Assembly: GCF_964340395.1 (NCBI RefSeq)
Contig: NC_135565.1
Span: 13,847,209 to 13,911,208 of the forward strand
Direction: 5' to 3'
From: Glandiceps talaboti
Taxonomy: Eukaryota; Hemichordata; Enteropneusta; Spengelidae
DNA length: 64,000 nt
The notes under the pieces were generated by a model. It made no database searches. It was not told where the DNA came from and was given only the letters and a program-made list of their open reading frames with translations. Both the position numbers and the translations under genes were made by a program. Each line of letters starts with the position of its first letter. Position 1 is the stretch's first letter. Below, piece after piece: positions 49,634 through 60,010 of the stretch.

Positions 49634-52600
49634 GTAGTTTACCCAGAGCTATATTCTTTTGTAGTGCTTTCTACACAGGCATCGATCAACGAGGGCAAGC
49701 AAATTGACAGAGCTGACCAATGTCCTAGTTTAGTCGTTAGCAGTAGCGAAAACCAAGACCAAACTATAAAGACATATGGAGACGCTATAAGTACACATAT
49801 CCAAAGGGTCAGGACGCTAGAAGGTAAACTAGACTTAATTTTGGATGACAGTTCTAAGAAAGTGAAATATGAAGAGCTGAAATCACCACACTCGCTACAA
49901 TTTGATTTTCGGAATGTTGACTCTGATATTTCAAATAAATCGCTGAAAGGTAAGATCATATTAAAACATGTTTTACTGTTGAAACGTCCGCCAATAAAAT
50001 TTTGGAGAAGGGGTTAGAGTATAATTTCATCCGTCGTTCCTTGTTTCTCACTAGTATGCGGAAGTCTAATAAACAGTCGAAGCTCAATCGAGTGGAATCA
50101 CTAATCATTTTCATGGTGCACATTATTACGTCATGACTACTGAATCGTCTGAAAAACTAGACCCTCTCTCAAAACTTTCTTCAGTTCAATGTACGGTGAA
50201 TGTAACAGTTGCTTATTTATCAGTGGATAATCAAGTCTTTATTGAAAAATTACATTCCATAGAAACACCAAAGGTCAACAGATGTCATTGTTACATACTG
50301 AAACTTACTGAAACTTGCTACCTATTTTGTAGAAGAGAAGTTAGGTTTAGTGGGCTGTCCAATACAGTTTACATATAAGTGTAAAACGTGTAAAGCATTA
50401 TGTAAATCAAAATTAGATGTAGAGATATTTAAACGCTAAATCGAACCATTGATCTATTTAGAATATATCAACATTTTCAACATTACTTTCCAGCATCTGC
50501 AATAACGTATAGGGATTATGATGATGGTGTGATAAAATTCCTGCAAGAACATATGCAAATGGAACATCCACCACAGAAGCTACATGATGGTAATTACCTT
50601 GTGTACAAGGGAATGTACAAGGGCCAAGAAGTTGCAGTCAAGACAAACGCAAATTGTACTGGGTAGGCAACATTCAAGGCTTTCTATACAGAGAGATTAA
50701 GATAATAAGTCCAGTCAGGCCTATAGGCCTATTTCCCCTTACGCGTACCTGATTGAGTACTGCTATTAAGTTAATTATGATTTTGGATAAAATAGCACCT
50801 CAGTAACTTCAATTGAATCATTAAGATTATAAGCAACACCAACAAGTTCAAAAGGATAAATCACAACTGCACTTGACTTGTAATCAGTCATTTTGAGATT
50901 TCTTATAAGGGGTTATCCGAAACCTACATCATAAACACCTCTTTCACAAAGACAAAAAGCCTGGGTCATTTATAATGTCACCACATGTTGTTGCCCTATA
51001 TAAACTCTTGTAGAAAGTCTTCAAAACAGCAGGGTATATTTTGTCGTACAAGTGCAGTGTGGCTTTTCTATAAGATCTTAAAGTTGAATAAATTACCAAG
51101 GTCGTATTTTTAGCTCCGCTGTCAGCGAAAGCTGAAAGCGTAGCTTTAGGTATAGGTGGGTATTGAGGTATAGAGAGTAGAGTGAATCATAGGTGTCCGT
51201 CAAACTTTTATATTTTTACTATCTACTCCATAAGTGACAGTCGGAATTCTTCGATATTTGGTGTGCATGTTCCCTGGGGGGAGGCTATTCAGATTTGTTC
51301 ATGCCAAGTTGATCTGTGCCATTTTCAATTTTTTATGATTTTTTTTCATAAAATGTCATTTTCATCAACTCCTTGAAAACCTCTTATTAGATTGCTTTGA
51401 TATCTGGCGTGTTGATGCGCAGGGGGTAGCTTACTCAGATTTGTTAATTTCAAGTCAGCACATCCTCATTTTTATTTTTTATGATTTTTTTTCTGTAATT
51501 TGAAAAAAAAATGAATATGTTAATGAGCATAATGACCGACGCCATATTGGAAATCAGTCGACGAGACTTTAAGTAAACTGCCACTTTTCAAAAGACACTA
51601 TTGACGTCAAACAAGCAATGTAATATGTGCTATAGTCATAATTCTACGCATTGGGCGCCCAAATGACAAGCGTTTGTTCGAAACAGGGTTGTAAACTTCA
51701 AATCCAATTCTGCACCCTTCTACATTATCAGCCAATCCGCAACATCCTCATTTGCATACTCTATCCTGATTCGACCAGAAGCTGAAGGTGACCTCATTCG
51801 ACCGAGCGATTTTCCACAGCAAGTATCTTGAGTATCAACACAGGACGTTCTTTAATAGTACTCACTAAAATCACACTTCAGACCCACTATAAAAGTGTGA
51901 TGTTTTCAGATAACATGTAACTTGTGGTTAATTCTATATTGTCGTGCAATTTGGAATGACAGTGAACCAGAATTCAGACAACTTGCGTAAGGAAGGGCAT
52001 GCCAGGCATGCGGTTGAAGTTTAAATATGGCCGACAGTTCACATGTAAAGTTAAACGACATGAACGTGTCTTGCCTTTCCAAAATGCAAATATTTGGCAA
52101 GTAAAAATAATTAAAATAATTACAACTTTAATTTGGCTTCAGACTTTGCATTAGGTTTTGCGTATCTTTCCCCGTTTTACATGTAAATCCGAAAAGGTTC
52201 TCTCTCATCATGTCATCAGGGTCAGTGATCATACCGCGGCGGGGTAGTCCTCGGGTGCACGAGTCTGTATTACTGACTTGACTCTAAACACCGGAGGGGG
52301 AGGGACAATTGTCAGAATCGAGTCCCGAATTCCTCCGTATGCAAGCAGGACTACGTGCGGGGCTGCTTTGAGTACGAGCGAAGTGAGGCATGTTGAGGTA
52401 TTTTGTTGAGAATTATAAATATTGCGAAATGTCAAGTACAAGGTTTAAATACAATGGAATGATGAAAAAAATGGCAGAGTCTGCTGACAGGCGCCGGTCA
52501 CAAAAAACACTGTGAATTAAAATATCAGACGATGTACATGTATGTATTAATCGCCGACAATCCACCCGTATGCACGAGGGACTAACCCGGAAGCAAGTCG

Positions 52601-55600
52601 TTGTCAGCCATACGTTACAGTGGTAACATCGTCCGAGAAATCGCTGCGTTCAGAGTGTCACTGTCATTATTCACAGAATTGTTGTTTTCGAGTGAAAACC
52701 CGTCTTGAATTGTATAACTCTAACAAATGAAGACATGTCAAGTTATATTTTGAAAGTTGTATCGCTAGTTTGAGGCGATTTTCTCACGTACTATAGTACT
52801 ATCGAAGCTTACTTGGAAGTAGTAGGACCTTCCAGTTCATCGGGAAGTTTAGCCAGTCCGATAATTCTTTCTGGTTTAGTTTACAACACTTTTGATCACG
52901 CAGATTTTGTTGTTGTGATGAAAAGAAATAAAAAAAAGATCATTTCAACCATTTCGTTGTGTTTTCTTTGTGAAAGGTAACCGAACATGAACGAGTGTTA
53001 CCACTGTAACGTATGGCTGAGAATGACTCTCTTCCGGGTACTTGAGATTGTCGCCGTACGGAAACTAAGATGGCGATTAATACATTTCTTCCCTATATAT
53101 ATCTACCACAACTAGAACAAGTTGAATGTTGTTGACTTTGTAAATTTGTTAGAAAATTGAAATTGAAATTGCCTCAAAATTATTTTAGATCCCTAGTTTA
53201 TTTCATTCTTCATTAAAATTTTCCAGGGTTACAGCTGTAAGACACTGGAATTACTTATAGCCAACCTCAAAATCCTCTTTTTTTCTTTTTCTTGTGTGCA
53301 TTTCCCAGTCATTTTTTTCTGAGATTTTGTGCAATTTTTCATAACAGTAGATTTTTGTTATAAAATGGTGACTATGGTATAAAAGTACAATACATTACCA
53401 ACTTCTGTGTAAAATGTGTTTTATAGTGAGACATCATATGAAACCACTAACCACTTTATTGCATCGCTAAAACAAAACTGCATAGTGACTCGAAGAGCTG
53501 AAGACCTGAACCACTTCTACATGTCACCAAAATAAAAAATTAAATTAAAAAAAAAAACAGCGGAGCTATTCTGACCGATAGGTCGCTTGTATAATCAAAT
53601 TCTTATTCAAGTTATTAAACAGCATTAATCAATACTATTGCACCAAAGGCAAAAAAAGTTTGACTTGGCATTTCAGTTAAGCAAGACTTATATAAATGAA
53701 TTAACTGCAACAACGTCATAACATTTGTGCCTTGCATCATCAAAATTACAGATGTGGGCTCTTTGTAATAATTATTCTCTTCACACAACCGCGAGGTCTC
53801 ATTACCTCCGAGTAATCTTTCGCATGTTATAGTCGAATAAATTTCTTAAACTTTCTTAAATGACAAATGTGGCTTATGTCATGTTAACAATGTTACCGAG
53901 AAACTGATAAAAGTGACGTCTACAAGGAACGCGCATAAAATTTTATTTTAAATACATTTATGTTCACCTTGTACTTTGAATATATTTCTGAAGCGAGCGC
54001 CTCAATTTTGACTCCAAATATTATGAAACCTGTGCTTCCACCAACTGATCATAACATGCGACATATATATTTTGTATCAACTCAAAGCTTTGAATACGAT
54101 CACACGACACATTACGATCCTAAGTAGTAGTAACTACTAAAGTAAAGTAGTAAAGTGACAACCCTGTTATAATTTTACATTTATTTTGCTTGTAGGAGTC
54201 GCAGAAAGTTAAGACAGTTGAAGAATGCATACAATACAATGCAGCAGTATGCTGAATGTGAACATGTTGTTAAAGCGATTGATACAGCCACTGATAAAGG
54301 TAAATACCATAGAACCAAATCGAATAATGTTAATTTGGCATGAAAATAAATCGTAGCCTGAAAGTAGGAATCTTACCTCTAATTCCACAGGCGTTTCGGC
54401 CTCACCTGAGTTACAGTTACAGACTGTAACTGCCTTTAAGTTTTTAGTTTGTTGGATTTGGGTATTTTGGATGACTTGTTTCTGTTTGTGAGTTTTTTCT
54501 TCTTTTTTTTTTCTTTTTTTTTATAGCTGGCGTTGTGTATTATTTAATCATGAAGTATCTGTCAAATGGTACACTTGGTGAATTCGTAACACACAGAGCG
54601 ACAAGTCTTACCTGGGTTGAAAAAGTCTTATTGGCATTACGGGTTTGTAAAGCTGTAGAGGAGTTACATGGCCGGGGAGTTCTCATTCGCGATATAACGA
54701 GTGAAAAGTTCCTTGTTGATGAACACTTAAATGTGAAGGTGTGTTCCGTTCCATAAATGTTTTATAAACTGTATCACACTCATTGGTGACAATTGTAGCC
54801 TTGTTCTTCAGACGTATAAAATGATCAAAATAGGTTGCATTAATTGAACATCCTCTACAATACTGATTTCCACAAGCGACAAACCACTTGTTCAATAAAT
54901 TGTAGACATTGTTTATGTTTAAGAATGTAAAGGTAAATTATAATAGAATTCGTAATCTTATTACTTGTCCCATTTTATGAGTGACATTCACTCTCGTATA
55001 AAACAAGGTGATATTGAGAAGCACTAATTGTGCTGTAATAAATGTCAATGTTGTCTTACAAAGCTGTACCAATTCCCAGGAGGAAAGGAAAGTTCACGGT
55101 CCAAATCGGGATACTCTAAACCAAAGTCGAACATGAAGTATATTGCACCGGAGAATTATGACATCGATGAAGAATACACAGTATTAAGTGAGACCTATGC
55201 GTAAGTTGTAGGTTAAACATTCTCATTATAACTGTAATAACATACTATTGCCAACAGTAAACATACCGCCAAATGAACACTAAAACTAATAGCTACGTCA
55301 GCAACCTTTATATCCTAAAATGGTTGTTGAAGCAGTTATTAATTTTAATGTTCATTTGCATGATTATTTATTTCGGAAATTCGGCAAGTCTAGATTCAAA
55401 TTTCATATAATTTGGCACATGTATAGATGGTAATGAAGCACACGAATAAGATATAGTTCGCACATGTAGTTTGTAATGTAATCAGCATTTGCATAATAAA
55501 TGATTTTTGACAAATAGAAAATATTTAAAGTATGCAAGCTTACAATTGCTTATAATTTGGTACATACATTGGTAATAACAAAGTGCACGTGTCATATAAT

Positions 55601-57104
55601 GCTAGATGATGTAGATCTTAATGAACCATTTGCATAATTAAAATGATTTTCGGTAAAAGCAACATTCTTAGAATGCAAGCCTCAAATTTCATATAGTTTG
55701 GTTTAATTAATTGGCTAATTAAGGGGTACATCATGTGTGATAGCTAGAAATATTGCATTCCAACAATTACTGTGCCTAGGAACAAAAACGGGCCTCCCTT
55801 ACGGGATTCATTCAGTTTACATCTGGTTATTTACAGTGTTGGTATAATACTAGCAGAGATTGCTCGAGGGAAACGACCCTATGAAGGTGAGATAACAGAT
55901 TGGATCATACACCATATCAAAATAACAATAGCCCTAATAATAATAATAAATACTGATAATACCACTACTACTAATCTTTTGTTCATACTTGATAGTTCTC
56001 TAACAATACATATTGCTTGTCTCCCAAGAACATCATTCAGGACATTTCCTCAGGTTCTTAGTTTTAGTGCAGGAGGAAACTAGAGAGCCAAGGAAAAAAC
56101 TTGCACTGTTCGGTACGGTAGAGTCACGCTAAGCAACACCCACTTACCCACAGAGTGGCAAATTAATCAAATCAATAGTAGGGTTCAAACTCTAATTTAC
56201 AATAGAGTGTGCAATATAATATTGCATGTGTTCAATTATAATGCTAGTATTTCCTTTCCTGTTTACCAAGGATATGATGACAAGACTGTAACTAACATGG
56301 TGCTTGGTGGTCACTTGGAATCACTTCCTGATAATTGCCCAAACGTCTACACTGAAGTCACAAATGTCTGCAGAAGTCGAAATCCCGAGAACCGTAAAGA
56401 AATAAAGGGTAATATATTTCTAGAACCAGCTTAAAACCCAATTCCCCTCATAGGTCAAGAAAAGCATGAAGGAATGGATACTGTGCCATCTCTGCAGAGA
56501 AATTGAAACATATTCTCACATGGGGAATTATTGCTTTGCGCATTATTGGATGCATTTGCATTCATTAATATCATATAAGTTAAATGGGATTGTTAATGCA
56601 AGTACAACGCTATGTACGCATTGTGATCTGGAACAATCCAACTGAAGCTATTGTTTTGGCATTAAAAAAGATGGGTATTCATATGAATTTATCATTAATC
56701 TTATAAATTTGAATATATATTTTATCTATCTATATCATTGTAAATTGATAACCTTGGGCAAATGGTGGACAAATCTATTTGGATAAGTTCTTGTATTATA
56801 TGCGAATAAAAAAAATATCTAAAATAAAAGAAACCAATCTAATATAATCTAATATAATAATGTGTATAATCATTCTTTGAAAATATCCTGCATTTGTAAA
56901 TGATAGAGGTATTATTTAATTACATTTTCTATATTGAAAGCCCGCAAAAATTGTACTCAGTCAAGAATCCAATGGTCAAAGGCTAAAGTGACATCATCAA
57001 TTTACAGATTCTATGAATTCGTGTAAACTATTAAACGTTTTCTTATCATTGCAGAGGTCATAAAGCTGCTTCAAGAAAGTAAAATTAAAGATCTGGATAT
57101 ATAG
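40383..57104 (+). CDS. GT4-like glycosyltransferase domain - repeat linker - TKL-like pseudokinase, 12 exons
   Basis: Exons 40383-41739, 44407-44666, 44742-44898, 45023-45099, 49679-49949, 50494-50662, 54196-54299, 54527-54738, 55064-55200, 55837-55886, 56271-56408 and 57055-57104 all use GT-AG and join to 2982 bases (993 residues plus stop) without a phase conflict. Residues 1-452 form a GT-B/GT4 fold: FDTWDKNALGLSGFHRDA (nucleotide-loop region), HASHYPDLKDL, GYAPKTAGAAI, then EEYGMNGIEA, an intact EX7E motif (E342, E350). About 453-707 is a linker with repeated LPxK modules and a KRKAEEV segment. About 708-993 is a kinase fold: VYKGMYKGQEVAVK (beta-3 Lys kept), IRDITSEKFLV for HRD, QFP for DFG, IAPE kept, and a TKL-like C-lobe. 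Catalytic loop Asn and DFG Asp are lost, so a pseudokinase is predicted. ATG 40464 (MAFKPAS) or an acceptor at 40412 with further upstream exons are alternative starts. No signal peptide or membrane segment seen. Immune or signalling role is inference. Confidence 0.85.
42490..42550. repeat. (CA)n/(CG)n microsatellite in intron 1
   Basis: A CA tract grading into CGCGCG, immediately left of the ATAACATAAC...CCCTTACGGGAGG element end. Confidence 0.9.
42592..44373. mobile_element. Element with tandem ~140-bp core repeats, ends CCCTTACGGGAGG-like
   Basis: It begins with CCCCTTACGGGAGGTTAAAT (42592) and finishes with CCCTTACAGGAGGCATTCAG followed by TTTAAATCTGGTTA (to 44373). The core has monomers marked by TAATGAGTAATTTGCATAA, GTAATTAGG and TTAAGAATG at about 42817, 42958, 43098, 44088 and 44238 (period about 140), with a more degenerate middle. 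Related pieces lie at 22915, 55300-55835 and 58110-60000. There is no coding capacity. It ends only 33 bases before exon 2 of the GT4-pseudokinase gene. Confidence 0.7.
45535..45810 (+). mobile_element. SINE with deuterostome-type central domain and L2/CR1-like tail
   Basis: CCTTGGGCAAGATTTGTACC, GTCAACCCAGCTGTATAATT and GGGGACCTGGTAGGAAAG resemble the conserved central domain of DeuSINE/V-SINE type elements. The tail GAGCTTTGAGCACCCAGACT, GGTGGGAAAGTGCTATATAA and ATTATTATT is the widespread LINE-shared 3' end. It lies in intron 4. Confidence 0.7.
46030..46990. repeat. Inverted repeat with ~150-bp arms in intron 4
   Basis: TTGAATGATCATTGTTTGTG, TTTTGTGTGTCATATTGATC and TTTTGTGGTGATATGAAACT (46077-46169) reappear as reverse complements within 46845-46975. 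A second smaller pair (TCTTCTGGGAGATTATCACA near 46713, and GTGTGATAATCCCCAGAAGA near 46784) is nested inside. No coding capacity. Confidence 0.65.
47140..47925 (-). pseudogene. Non-LTR retrotransposon reverse transcriptase remnant (jockey/CR1-like)
   Basis: Minus-strand frames give, in order, NNLINSRQYSFRLSHTTGDQ (around 47790-47850; compare the RT block RQYGFRxxHSTxDQL) and then, further on, LGVTIVSKLTWSIHLPNIAK followed by RAGQWPGALRKVA (around 47215-47310), the C-terminal RT/thumb region of jockey- and CR1-type ORF2. Stops and frameshifts separate the blocks, so it is dead. It lies in intron 4 of the GT4-pseudokinase gene, in antisense. Confidence 0.75.
48836..48990. repeat. (TGTA)n/(TGGA)n microsatellite
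   Basis: TATG blocks around a GGAT block, in intron 4. Confidence 0.95.
49490..49632 (+). mobile_element. Probable LINE/SINE 3' tail ending in (CAA)n
   Basis: GGGGCTGGATGTGGCAAGTT and TAATAAATAAAATACAACAA run into a CAACAACAA tail. The tail lies 45 bases upstream of exon 5. Family not identified. Confidence 0.45.
52237..52358. mobile_element. ~120-bp MITE nested in the 2.46-kb element
   Basis: GTAGTCCTCGGGTGCACGAG and GTATGCAAGCAGGACTAC form imperfect inverted ends. In copy 1 the flanks GATCATACCG and GGGCTGCTTTGAGTACGAGC are directly joined (22022-22050), showing the pre-insertion state. Confidence 0.65.
52542..53085. mobile_element. 544-bp MITE nested in the 2.46-kb element
   Basis: ATGTATTAATCGCC (52542-52555) is mirrored by GGCGATTAATACAT (53072-53085), and an inner pair CAGCCATACGTTACAGTGGT / ACCACTGTAACGTATGGCTG lies about 55 and 45 bases further in. 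Copy 1 lacks it. TTAA lies near both ends. Confidence 0.75.
55300..55835. mobile_element. ~140-bp repeat family element ending at the exon 10 acceptor
   Basis: Monomers marked by CATTTGCAT(G/A)ATTA at about 55352, 55490 and 55629. The element finishes with CCCTTACGGGATTCATTCAG followed by TTTACATCTGGTTATTTACAG, whose last AG is the 3' splice site of exon 10. Confidence 0.65.
56060..56205 (-). mobile_element. tRNA-derived SINE fragment, minus orientation
   Basis: TTTTAGTGCAGGAGGAAACT and AGTAGGGTTCAAACTC match the 2160-2340 copy in order. It lies in intron 10. Confidence 0.6.
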
Positions 57105-57868
57105 GAGGAGTGAATAAGCCAGACAGAACCAAGACATCTATTACAGATGCGACCTTTTTGCGTAAAGGCAGTAAATATACATTGGCAGGCAAATGAATAG
57201 GAATTCTTTACCAATCTGTAGATTTTCATTTACTTCTACTCGATGTGTACTGCTGTGATTGAGTTACCATTGTTGATTATAAGAACGTGGCTTTGATTTA
57301 GTTAGCACGACTGAATCAAGGTTCAAAGTTAATCTAATCGCACCACCGTTGTGTGATTTTTGTCAAGAACTTAAAAGTGAAACACTACTGAGTAGATTTT
57401 CTCAAATTGGAATATGTAGAAGTGGGTGATTCTTTACATTTTGTTACCATAGCAACCGTTGATTTTTTATATATGTATAATTGTCAGTTTCCTGGAGTAG
57501 TGAGGGAAATGTGGAGCTTAAATGCCCATACAACGTTTTTGGTAAATAGGTTTATGTTAGGTTAATGCAATAGTTATCACTCATTTGGGTTACCATAGCA
57601 ACAAAACAATACTTTTTGGTGAAGTCATATGCAGCTATCATTTCATCGCAGAATACAAAATGCATGATACATTTTGGAATAAGGTCGAGTTACCAAATTT
57701 CACTATTTCGTTACCATGGTAACATTGTTTCCGCTTTTGATGGTAGCATTACCTGCATCACTTTTAGAAACTTGTGTTATGTATACATAGAATTTAAATG
57801 TAACTATAACATGGTTTGGAGCTCGCTTCTGACATGTTTATACGCGATTGTGAGTTACCTCTGAATAC
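57105..57868. other. 3' flank of the GT4-pseudokinase gene with X-box-like palindromes
   Basis: No gene seen. GTTACCATAGCAAC occurs at 57443-57456 and 57589-57602 and GTTACCATGGTAAC at 57710-57723, with the surrounding sequence weakly similar, so it may be a decayed tandem repeat of about 120-145 bases. A clear polyadenylation hexamer close to the stop codon was not identified. Confidence 0.45.
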
Positions 57869-57952
57869 ATACATACATACATACATACATACATACATAC
57901 ATACATACACACACACACGTACGTACGTACGTACATACATACATACATACAA
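57869..57952. repeat. (CATA)n/(CA)n/(CGTA)n microsatellite
   Basis: Three adjoining short-period blocks, including GTACGTACGTACGTAC. Confidence 0.95.
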
Positions 57953-58109
57953 CTGTTTGTCATTGCTTACATACTTTAGATGAGATGAGTTAATTGAACG
58001 TGATAACTGAGCGACAAATAATTTGATTCTGTCATTTGTTGCGTAAGATTGACATGTTGTTTATATGAATGGTCTGCGCAGTACTATTTTTATGTCTGTA
58101 ACAGGACTG

Positions 58110-60010
58110 ATTTCATTTTGTGAATATTAATGGTTTATTTGCATAATTACGATTTTCAGTAAGTAAACTTTATCATGAGAATGCAACCTCCAATTCCATA
58201 TAATATGATATATACATTATTATATTATACCATTTGTTCTTCCGTAAGGAAGAGATGTATTTAGTGGGTGGAAGTCTGTGTGTGTGTCTGTGTGTCTGTG
58301 TTTGTCTGTCTGTCTGTGTTATCGTTTTCTCCATAACGGCTTGCTCAATTGAAACAAAATTCTGAAGACGTATTCCGTAGGGTAATGGCAATTCGCAAGA
58401 CTTGATTAGGTTTTGGCAAAAATCACGTGAATATTAATGAGCAATTTACATACTTAATTATTTTCGGTAATTAGGCTATATCTCAAGAATGAACACTTCA
58501 AATGCAATAGAATTTGATACATGCATTTTCGATACCAAGGCGCACTTGTCCTGAAAATATTATTGATGTAGCTTTTAGTTTTAATAAATTATTGGCCTAT
58601 TTTTGTAGGCCACTAAAAAAGTTTCTCATCAGGAAATGTTGTTTAAAGTGGTGGCGCTTATTTTGTTGTTGTTAATCAATCTACTTATCACTGCAGTTAA
58701 TGTTCTTTTTATTTAGTACTTTACAGCAAGTGTGTATGTGGGGGCAGATGTCATAGGCTAGTTCATGATTAGTTTTGCAGTTGTCACTGGTAGCAATTAA
58801 TGTGAGGAGAGTTACTTTTGTGTTTTCCCTTTCATCTCCAGACTGAATTGGCTTACAGAAGAAAAAAATAATGCGAGAAGGGGGCGCTGACCAGAAACAT
58901 TTTTTTTTGCCTTTAAAACTCTTTCTACAGCGAGTGCTATACTACAACATTCTATAAAGCTTCACATTACATGTTGTGGTTGGCCAGGAGATCACTAACA
59001 GCAATAGCAATCAATGAAAATAAATAACTTATTGCATATGACGTGTTCTGCTGTATTCCAACAAATTGTCTGCAGGAACAACAATCTCAAAACTTTGCCC
59101 TTACGGAAGGCATTCAGTTTAAATCTGGTTGATTATATTTTGATGGTGCGAATCGAGAGATCTGATTGGTCAAATCATCAAAGAATAGTATACGTATTTA
59201 TGATTGCTATCATCTGCATATATGGCCGCCGAATCCTAACGTCATTGCCTGTACAACACTAAGTCGTCCATGCCAGACGCTAATATTTTCCCTAGCTGGG
59301 AGAAATGAATAAGATATCCAAAGCCCAAGAATTGTTCAATGTTTACTCAAAACCATCACCTTAGAGCGGCTCAGTGCAGTTTGTTTACCTGTTTTTTTCA
59401 AAGTTTAGTAGCAAATTTCAATATGCCGGTATAATATAATAGCAATGAAATACTCTCTGGGGATGGTATATCCCTTGGTAGTTTTGGCCAATTGACTGCA
59501 TACTCATTCACTGATGCTCATTTGTACATGTATATGTTGTCAACTGATTAAAACCTCAGGTATACCATCCCCGAGGGTGTGGTTTATTGCTTGAACAATA
59601 CCAAGCTTGCATATGTTCTGTAAAGCCTGTTGGTATACTTCATCAGTTCTAATGAATTGTTTGTATTATCAATTATTTCCGGTAATTAGACAGTATCTTC
59701 AAGGATGCAAACCTTAAATTTCATATGATTTGTACATGCATCGATAACAAGGCACAAATGTCTGATTTCGCGAGATGATGTACCTTTAATTACTATATGT
59801 GCTATTTACATAATTAATGAAATTTGGTAACTGATCAAGATCTTTAGCATGCCTCAAATCACATATGAATTGATGCATACACTGATGATGACACAAAAAA
59901 TCCCATTTTAAATGTAACAGTTGCATAATTTGGTTTATACATTACTAATACCAAAGGATATAGGATAATATATTCTTATGGAAAGCATTCAGTTCATCTC
60001 GTTTTTTTAA
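58110..60010. repeat. Dispersed ~140-bp repeat family, several fragments
   Basis: TTTATTTGCATAATTACGAT (58136), GAGCAATTTACATACTTAAT (58439), GTAATTAGGCTATATCTCAA (58469), GTAATTAGACAGTATCTTCA (59681) and TTTACATAATTAATGAAATT (59804) are monomer landmarks. Ends of the element type appear as TTCTTCCGTAAGGAAGA (58239-58255), CCCTTACGGAAGGCATTCAG (59098) and TTATGGAAAGCATTCAG (59975). Stretches between, for example 58620-59090 and 59140-59560, look single-copy and hold no gene that I recognise. Confidence 0.6.

Larger units (their letters stand above)
51111..53568. mobile_element. 2.46-kb DNA-transposon-like repeat, full copy 2
   Basis: TAGCTCCGCTGT at 51111-51122 is exactly mirrored by ACAGCGGAGCTA at 53557-53568. 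Between them the sequence is collinear with 20537-22620 (copy 1). No transposase is visible. Two younger insertions lie in it: about 52237-52358 and 52542-53085; copy 1 gives the empty sites for both. It occupies most of intron 6 of the GT4-pseudokinase gene. Confidence 0.8.

Noticed and set aside
49665-49678. Acceptor at 49664 for exon 5
   Set aside because: It leaves the wrong phase with exon 4. The acceptor ending at 49678 keeps phase 0 and restores the VGLPLK...QIDR module.
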